Shown here: in pieces, positions 58,201-64,000 of the stretch | Layout: each line of letters begins with the position of its first letter | How positions within the stretch are numbered: position 1 is the stretch's first letter | Assembly: GCA_039105265.1 (NCBI GenBank) | Contig: JAPFFF010000018.1 | Location: 1,488,001-1,552,000 of the forward strand | Length of the DNA: 64,000 nt | Source: Tritrichomonas musculus | Lineage: Eukaryota > Parabasalia > Tritrichomonadida > Tritrichomonadidae | Reading direction: 5' to 3' | Position numbers and translations under genes: made by a program | Notes under the pieces: model-generated | The model's database searches: none | What the model was told of the DNA's origin: nothing | The model's input: only the letters and a program-made list of their open reading frames with translations

Positions 58201-61200
58201 ATTCCAAATTTAAGTCCGAATATGAATCAATCTCCAATGCCAAACATGAGCCCTAGTCCAAGCCAAGCTTCTCTTCAAAATAGGCCAACATATTCATTCA
58301 ACTGGAAAACGAACCAAATCAAGTTAGAAAATTTAGGTATTAAATATAAAATATTAAAAGGCCTACAGATAATTTTTTATTTTCGAGTTAAACATATGAG
58401 CATAAGTGGAAATAACCATGGAAAACAAAATTCAAATCCAAACTCAACTCAGAAAACAAATTCAAATCCTCAGGATACTAATAATCCTCATGATAATAAT
58501 ACAGAAAATGATAAAGAAATTATTGAAACAGAAGAAGAAAAAGTAAAACGTTATGAAGAAGAAATATTGAGGATATTTCTAGATTTAAATGATGAAAGCA
58601 GCAAAGCTATTTTCTTCGAAGGTTTCTTTGTTTTGATTTACTCCAAAGCAACTTCAATATTCGCTTTAAAAGCAATTGAAATCATGGCAAAGAATTTTGA
58701 TTTTACGCAAGTTGTTCACAAACTTATTGCTGTTGTACTCCACGGTGCCCAATATGACTACACAACATCAAAACGGATTATGAACGAGTCAATTTTTCCA
58801 CTTCTTCGGAGATGCTTATCACCTCAAATGGCTGAAATGAACTCCAATGAAAATATTAATGTTATTGCCGCCAATCCAATCGAGATTTCACAAGATAAGA
58901 AGATAGAAATATACCGACAATATTACCAATCATGCTCACATTCATCACACAATGTCTCAAAATTGTCAATATCAGGAATGAGATTTATTGAATCATTAAA
59001 ATTAATGCCCCAAGAAATTCCAGAAAATCGAAAAAAATACATCACAAAACTTCAATCTATAATTGCACACAACCAGTCATTTCAAGTCAATTTTATATTC
59101 TACAAGCCTTTTGATGATATTCCAGAAAATCCACAGTTAATTAACGATTTATTAACCATATTGGAAAAACAAGTCCAAAGTGTTTATAAAGAAGTAATTA
59201 ATATTGTAAATACATCACCTTCAAGAGACAGAAATTTAATTAATTACTTCAATGCCAAATTTGCATTGAAAGCAATTGCATATTATTTGGCATCTATTCC
59301 ACCAAGTGCAACCACACAAACTACATGGGAAAAACTGTTGATAATATTACGTGAAACTGCAAACAGACACTTTTATGGCTACTTTTTGAGACAATTAACA
59401 AAAAGGAAACCTAATCCTTCAATGCCTTATGACTGTAGCATCATAATAAGCAAAATTTACACGCAAATATCTAAATTATTACCACAATCACAAGCAGCAG
59501 CTCAAAGTGGAGCATCTGCTGGATCATCTGGACAAAATACACCAAATGCCAATTTAATAAATGCACTCAACATTCCTTTTGCCAATGATTTAGAATTATT
59601 AAAGTTGATGATAATGAACAATGGCCCAAAGTTGAACAAACAAATGGCAGAGCAATTAATGAGCGTAATTTTAAAGCACATAACACAAAATCCTTCATTA
59701 TTACAACAAAGTGAACATATTGGTGCAAAAATTTTGGAAATATTAAAAGTTGCTACTCATCAAGATTTCAGTAAAATCATTCCTTTTATTTTCGAAGCAA
59801 CAGTAACATTAAATATAAAGACAAATCCTGCTCATCTTCCTATAGGCATGATATCAGAAAAATATTCTCATCAATTAGCTGCGGTTTTTGTTAATAGTTT
59901 GTTCAATAAATGGAATAATACAATATTTTACTTGTTTGCAAAGCTGGTGTCTGATTATAATAATGTTTTATTTAGAAAGATAGTTATTGATCGACTCAAA
60001 ATGACAACAGATTCAGTTAAAGAATACGTCATTAAGCATCAGAACTTAAATGAATTCGATATCGATTTTGCAATTAATGTCTTTTTAACATCTGCTGAAA
60101 AAATTACAAATAATCCAAATTGCACTTTAGAAATGTTTAGAGATGTCATTGAAATTGTTCAAAAATTGTCTGATCTTTTACCACAAGATAAAAATAAATT
60201 CACCATTTATAAACCTTCTGTTTTTAATCCAATGATTGGATTATGCTTCCCAAATTTATCTCAAATTTCTGAGCAAGGATTTACTGATGATTCAAACGAA
60301 GATCGACAATCTCATCAGACTAATCCTGGCATTGGCTCGATCTTTCAACAAATGGTTCAGAAAAGAAGGCAAATTAATTTACATATGAAGAAACCAATTA
60401 TTAAAACAGTTAATCAAAACATAAGAGATGTTTCTATAATGACAGATTTACTAATACCATTTTTTCTAAGACAGCCAAAATTATTCTTAAATAGAATTTT
60501 TGTAAAAAGATTTACAGAGTTTGTTAGATTGACTTTTACTACATTCGAAGAAAGAGATATCATTTATAAAAAAATCGAATTGATGGCTAGAGAACCTGAC
60601 CAAATATACTCTCAATTGCTATGCTGGCAACTACTAAGCACTAGATTAAAATATTTTCCTGAGGATTCAAAAATACTTTATTCTAGTGAAAATCCATTAC
60701 ATATTGGGTTTAAAGATTTCCCAGTATCACCTCTTGTTCCAAGCTATCTATTACATTTCACGGCTACAATGATAGCAGCAAGAAGTAATAAAAAAGATGA
60801 TGAACAAGGTGAAAATAATGAAAATGATTATGTTTTTATTGATGATTTAACAGATAATCGAACATTATTGGTTGAATCTTCTATGGCTTCCATCGCTTTG
60901 TATCGAAATATTTACACTTTAGATCAATCATGCCATACAATTTCTAGATTTTTTCACATTATTCGTTTTCTTCAACATACCAAGTTTCCATTTGATATGC
61001 CTACATGTTTAACGCGGTTATTTAATATTTTATCCATGACTCCAAATTGCTCCAAACCAGCAAATACAGCATTTCGTGCTTTTGCTTCTCTTGATGTTGG
61101 CAAAGATCCACGTGTTTGCATTTTCTCTACACTTTTTTCATGGGCGAATTTATATTCTGTTGGCCAAACTCCAGAGAAGAACTTTTTATATATAATGCCC

Positions 61201-64000
61201 GTTATACTGAAGAAACTACAAGAACCTCCATATGCTAGAGAGAGAGTATTTGAACAATTAGCATATTGCACATTAATGCTTTTTGAAAAATTGAATGAAA
61301 GTTTCCACCAAATTGGACCCCATTTGCCAAGTGCATACGAAGAAATAATTCCAAACTTGTCTGTTGGAAAAGTTCATGAATCATGCAAAACGACAATTGA
61401 TCGAATAAAGAAAAAAATGTCAGAAGTTCCATGCCAAGAACTCTCACCATTGCTACGCTGCTTACCTTCTTTATTTGCTTCAATGAGCCGAGTTCTTCTT
61501 CATAATGATCATACTTTTTGCCCTCCTCCACTTTTACCCAATGTTCTCCTTGAAATGGCTTCCAGTCCGGCATATAAAGAATTCCGCGCAACGTACCAAC
61601 GCGCAATGATCAGTTGTATTTCTGTATCTGGATCTAAATACTCTCAATTTTTAATCAATGAATTACATAAAGTTTTGAAGAAGAATTCTGACCATGTAAC
61701 CAATCCTTTAAAAACTCCCTTTGCTACAGTTTGTTTGTGGATAAATGAATTTACAAACGACCATAAGTTCTTCTTTTTTGTTTCAACTTATCTTGAAATA
61801 TTCAAGCCACAAGATGAGACCCAAATCGTCCAAGAACTTTTAAATATGAAGCAACCAATCCACTTTACAGTTGAAGATTATATATTGAAAAATATACCAT
61901 TAACAGATAATCTCAAGAGGTTCGTTTTATTTTGCCCTTCAATCCGTCCTGTTTATATACAGAATGCGGCACAACTTAAAATAGAAGAAGCAAGAGCGCA
62001 AAATATTGAAATTAATGAAGATGATCAATTCCGATTAGATTCTCTTTATGATATCTGCTGGAACACACAATGGCAAGAAGTTGCTGAACCTGTTCATCCA
62101 TATTACTTTGCAAAATTAATTTTACCTAAGTGCATGACACCTTTTGTGAAATTTTTCACAATCAAGCAAATTACTGAGCTAATCAATATTGCGCTTGCCT
62201 CAATCAATGAAGACAAGAAGATGAACAAATTTGCTGAGTATTATTCAGCTTTATATCCGACCTCAACATTATCAGAATGCTTTGCCACTGTTTATAATTT
62301 ATTTGGAAACAAAACACCACTTCCACTACAGACACCATATCAAGCTATGAAGTATCTCGAGAGTCGGAATTTTTATGATGATTCTCTCGGCATCCTTAAA
62401 GTTAATTACCCTGAGTATCTGACAGCAGCCACTTTTCACCAACTTTCAAATTATGCTACAGCCAAAGCACATTATATCAACACAATGGATCAACATGAAG
62501 AAAGTTACTTTTTCGGACTTATGTTTTTACGGGCTTGCGAAATTAACCTTTCTTTATCTCGTGCCTCAATTCCATTTGAAATGATATCAGGAAATGAAAT
62601 ATCACTTCCATTCCTCCAATCTTATAGCTGTCCTAATGTTTTCACCTCCTTCTTTTCACCTGTCTTTATGCCATTGATTTTGCGCTTCTCGATCATTGAA
62701 GGTCTTCATACAGCAACAAAATTCTTACAACAAATACAAGCCAACTTTAATCAAGCTGAACTGATCAAGCAAACATCATCGATTGTTCTCAAGTGTCTTG
62801 ACAAACAGACAGCAAACGCGTCAAATTTTGCTTGGAAGCTTTCTCTTCTTCAGTATTGCCAAACATTGAATGAACAGTCGATTCAACCGACAATTCAAGA
62901 TGTAATTAAAAAGAACAGAAATTATATAGCCTGCCTCTTAATGAAAACAGGGGATACCAAAGGTGCCTTAAAAATGCTTGACATGTCTCTTGGTCATCAA
63001 ATTTTACCATCAAATAATGCATCAAGTTCAACTCTATCTTTACCATTACCATCTGATGGAATGTCTCCTCAACAGCAACAACAGCAGTCAAGCTTGCTTC
63101 AATTAAGGAATCAAGCTTCACTTAATTTGAACATTGTTATGTCTGCAGCTGCAGCAGCTTCAGTTGGAAACAATGGAGCTGCAAATATTAATTCTAATTC
63201 AACAATGAATTATGGACCAGATTCATTAATGAAGACGTTTAAAATTACAACAGATAATTTCCCTCGAATTTTACGTTTTGTTTCAAAAAGGCAACTTTTA
63301 TCACTTCCTCGACTTCTTCAGTTTCGCATTCTTAAAGAACTTCGCTATCCGGTCATCCTTGATTCATTAATTAATGCAGGCACAGGAGCAAATACTCAAG
63401 GAAATTCAACTGTTACTAATCCAGGCACTCCAAACAACAACACATTTAACTCTGCTGTAGCAGCACTGACTCAACAACAGTCACATGCAAGTTTAGCATC
63501 ATCATTAGCCGGACATCATCATGGACACCACGGACCATCACCTTCTCAAATATCAGCAGCTTCATCAGGAGGACAAAACTTTGCCCAAATTCTTGTAGCA
63601 GCGGCGGCAGCCAAAGCAAATGCGAACTCATCTGCAAATGCAGCAAACGCATCATCCAACTCTTCTCAATCACAGTCGGTTGCAGCTGTTTTATCACGTG
63701 CAATAAACAGCAGTAATAACAGTAACAACAACAATAATTCTAACAATACTTCATCGCTAAGTAATATCAACAACACGTATAATCAATTAAATAATAACAT
63801 TGCTTACGTATTGAATAACTCAAACAAGATTTGGGTTGATACTCTTGTTTCGATCCTTAGTACAGATTCGATCAGTATCGATCAGAATCAAGTTTTTATG
63901 AGAATTCAAAAAGAATTATTGAATGTTAAGGAAAAAAGTGAACGTGCTAACTTTTTGATCGCTCTATCATTAGGATTAGTTCGTTTGGAAGAGTTATATA
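55282..64000 (+). CDS. Giant helical-repeat protein, PIKK/TRRAP-like candidate, 5' part
   Basis: From the ATG at 55282 (MLTSSEEFSSFFG) the frame is open to the window edge, 2906 codons without a stop. The sequence is almost entirely HEAT/TPR-like helices, broken by low-complexity inserts. These are an NPQ repeat and Gln-rich run near 190-225, an Asn/Ser/Pro/Gln stretch near 910-1000, and Gln, Ala, Asn and Ser/His runs after about 2590. A region near 2330-2560 (LSNYATAKAHYINTM, FFGLMFLRACEINLSL, FAWKLSLLQYCQTL) resembles the FAT domain of PI3K-related kinases. Such proteins (TOR, ATM, Tra1/TRRAP) have this size, and a kinase or pseudokinase domain would lie beyond 64000. Tra1-like is my guess from the long N-terminal HEAT part. 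Without the C-terminus the class stays open. Confidence 0.8.
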   Translation, partial: MLTSSEEFSSFFGSEHVPPLNERTISFVELFLTFSLDSDFQIYSSTLQSFFSQHFNQLFSIRQENLDENEDKLYSRLILSLSYLRPLYIPKDFFASAENCAYYCLTNFTGQIRQASFSFLCTHYCNQRKNPGEGLFSFIKWIHQYFSSCAQNVNDIDIKFFIIVTSSMKPLLSRVIDYPQINNIQARSTAQQPQNPQNPQNPQNPQNPQKNAPTQQQIQQQQLRQQQLKIIAEKIPDFLTPITEIVKQGLLSCTSQIFSMHNELIINKSLRLIIKFFEISIKPTQTVFETLREIRRLIPDDSRYFHIHENFLIVSFCISEIDKDTSSNSFGHYAVSQALLLLPFSTQYPLSSNKRIQFYLRSLKSFFGKIQKKTIENFKVVMEAIWPLFGCPKIHVFSHRTVCEVLYKMISKDLLKSNPKLTTSILRELISCFDLLRIDFETSQQDLEFELGNWIEVNDHLIKLSFTFISMEAESQDEKERLYMIHPSLRMPLYRQMTKHMIFVLDVIILTPEIKEKVIQLLDSFALLIATLTMNSPNYFQENMLYLLPKAPQQNLHFTLHQYLIKKLTKPIYYYCCFFDTINTHFDKLFLPSPTLQLLETTRLVFNKAFTEEGGMQQPRYYNKMCIDLFRFFLKGCLSRDYYTMKLLSYIIQITSRNLMNPKLQVFLQNFKQIPYSIPNIIRYMCEDPRIKAQASSMAIFLYLFCDPFKGCSASDEEKIKTASEWYALFIPAIESELHPSYSILPFYSSTASKFSEQIPNFPKPLQYRLITSLALSFSKLKNTDINTTDINSTLTLLSRIPSITAELSRSTSIVKVQHMYVTIDGIEVDLDIVKNMLKKTAPQTITSNADFLCDIFQAITDQIDFQSATGSDAVDTIAEIVCRDRIDFLKKITAILIDQLYKINAILAELNIESNNQMEIPNPNLQQSENNQQVLQPNENHSISIQNSIPNISPSQSQGSMLNISPSQSQGTIPNLSPNMNQSPMPNMSPSPSQASLQNRPTYSFNWKTNQIKLENLGIKYKILKGLQIIFYFRVKHMSISGNNHGKQNSNPNSTQKTNSNPQDTNNPHDNNTENDKEIIETEEEKVKRYEEEILRIFLDLNDESSKAIFFEGFFVLIYSKATSIFALKAIEIMAKNFDFTQVVHKLIAVVLHGAQYDYTTSKRIMNESIFPLLRRCLSPQMAEMNSNENINVIAANPIEISQDKKIEIYRQYYQSCSHSSHNVSKLSISGMRFIESLKLMPQEIPENRKKYITKLQSIIAHNQSFQVNFIFYKPFDDIPENPQLINDLLTILEKQVQSVYKEVINIVNTSPSRDRNLINYFNAKFALKAIAYYLASIPPSATTQTTWEKLLIILRETANRHFYGYFLRQLTKRKPNPSMPYDCSIIISKIYTQISKLLPQSQAAAQSGASAGSSGQNTPNANLINALNIPFANDLELLKLMIMNNGPKLNKQMAEQLMSVILKHITQNPSLLQQSEHIGAKILEILKVATHQDFSKIIPFIFEATVTLNIKTNPAHLPIGMISEKYSHQLAAVFVNSLFNKWNNTIFYLFAKLVSDYNNVLFRKIVIDRLKMTTDSVKEYVIKHQNLNEFDIDFAINVFLTSAEKITNNPNCTLEMFRDVIEIVQKLSDLLPQDKNKFTIYKPSVFNPMIGLCFPNLSQISEQGFTDDSNEDRQSHQTNPGIGSIFQQMVQKRRQINLHMKKPIIKTVNQNIRDVSIMTDLLIPFFLRQPKLFLNRIFVKRFTEFVRLTFTTFEERDIIYKKIELMAREPDQIYSQLLCWQLLSTRLKYFPEDSKILYSSENPLHIGFKDFPVSPLVPSYLLHFTATMIAARSNKKDDEQGENNENDYVFIDDLTDNRTLLVESSMASIALYRNIYTLDQSCHTISRFFHIIRFLQHTKFPFDMPTCLTRLFNILSMTPNCSKPANTAFRAFASLDVGKDPRVCIFSTLFSWANLYSVGQTPEKNFLYIMPVILKKLQEPPYARERVFEQLAYCTLMLFEKLNESFHQIGPHLPSAYEEIIPNLSVGKVHESCKTTIDRIKKKMSEVPCQELSPLLRCLPSLFASMSRVLLHNDHTFCPPPLLPNVLLEMASSPAYKEFRATYQRAMISCISVSGSKYSQFLINELHKVLKKNSDHVTNPLKTPFATVCLWINEFTNDHKFFFFVSTYLEIFKPQDETQIVQELLNMKQPIHFTVEDYILKNIPLTDNLKRFVLFCPSIRPVYIQNAAQLKIEEARAQNIEINEDDQFRLDSLYDICWNTQWQEVAEPVHPYYFAKLILPKCMTPFVKFFTIKQITELINIALASINEDKKMNKFAEYYSALYPTSTLSECFATVYNLFGNKTPLPLQTPYQAMKYLESRNFYDDSLGILKVNYPEYLTAATFHQLSNYATAKAHYINTMDQHEESYFFGLMFLRACEINLSLSRASIPFEMISGNEISLPFLQSYSCPNVFTSFFSPVFMPLILRFSIIEGLHTATKFLQQIQANFNQAELIKQTSSIVLKCLDKQTANASNFAWKLSLLQYCQTLNEQSIQPTIQDVIKKNRNYIACLLMKTGDTKGALKMLDMSLGHQILPSNNASSSTLSLPLPSDGMSPQQQQQQSSLLQLRNQASLNLNIVMSAAAAASVGNNGAANINSNSTMNYGPDSLMKTFKITTDNFPRILRFVSKRQLLSLPRLLQFRILKELRYPVILDSLINAGTGANTQGNSTVTNPGTPNNNTFNSAVAALTQQQSHASLASSLAGHHHGHHGPSPSQISAASSGGQNFAQILVAAAAAKANANSSANAANASSNSSQSQSVAAVLSRAINSSNNSNNNNNSNNTSSLSNINNTYNQLNNNIAYVLNNSNKIWVDTLVSILSTDSISIDQNQVFMRIQKELLNVKEKSERANFLIALSLGLVRLEELY
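55858..55905 (+). repeat. In-frame NPQ codon repeat
   Basis: CCACAAAAT repeats about five times and encodes NPQ units in the giant protein; a nearly perfect 9-bp slippage tract, followed by a Gln-rich stretch. Confidence 0.85.

Noticed and set aside
61235-63703. Minus-strand frames opposite the giant gene
   Set aside because: They are shadows of a 2906-codon plus-strand frame with coherent helical-repeat composition.
1-64000. tRNA, rRNA or snRNA genes
   Set aside because: I looked for cloverleaf-like G+C-richer segments on both strands and saw none I could support; a covariance-model scan would be decisive.

Overview
The window reads as nuclear DNA of a parabasalid flagellate of the Trichomonas/Tritrichomonas type. 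The basis is the extreme A+T content between genes, long intronless genes, an initiator-like TCAYTTTT motif directly before the ATG of many host genes, and a Maverick/Polinton element. That element carries a protein-primed DNA polymerase, retroviral-type integrase, packaging ATPase and capsid gene. I cannot name the species from sequence alone.

Left host block (1-13182): the 5' part of an ABC exporter runs off the left edge (minus strand). Next come a 1843-residue helical solenoid protein of unknown role (plus), an Hsp70/Hsp110-family protein (minus) and a seven-helix membrane protein (minus). A decayed, frame-broken transposase-like gene and a 52-bp direct repeat follow.

Polinton (13183-38677, 25.5 kb): terminal inverted repeats of 231 and 241 bp differ mainly by a 10-bp indel, and about 21 genes look intact. 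The right half holds the virion block: cysteine protease, a possible jelly-roll protein, integrase, ATPase, a small Gly/Ala-rich protein, and the double jelly-roll major capsid candidate. The middle holds the polymerase and small accessory genes. The left end holds two very large proteins that share a module and may be surface or spike proteins. Two start-site classes stand out. Polymerase and accessory genes have the host-like TCAYTTTT initiator. Many virion-type genes instead have TTTATTTWA just before the ATG. That looks like an early/late programme. Several proteins also carry G(V/I/T)QT motifs resembling dynein light chain LC8 ligands.

Right host block (38678-64000): a graveyard of small transposons comes first. 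It holds a pogo-like remnant, an IS630/Tc1-type transposase with an upstream hairpin, a foldback element built of 22-bp repeats, and two ~840-bp Mutator-like non-coding elements with perfect inverted repeats and 8- and 10-bp target duplications. Interspersed are a small gene with a frameshifted second copy and one unknown gene. Then come a divergent serpin with zinc-knuckle insertions, a polytopic glycosyltransferase-like gene lacking an ATG, and from 55282 a giant helical-repeat gene. That last gene (at least 2906 codons, possibly PIKK/TRRAP-like) runs off the right edge.
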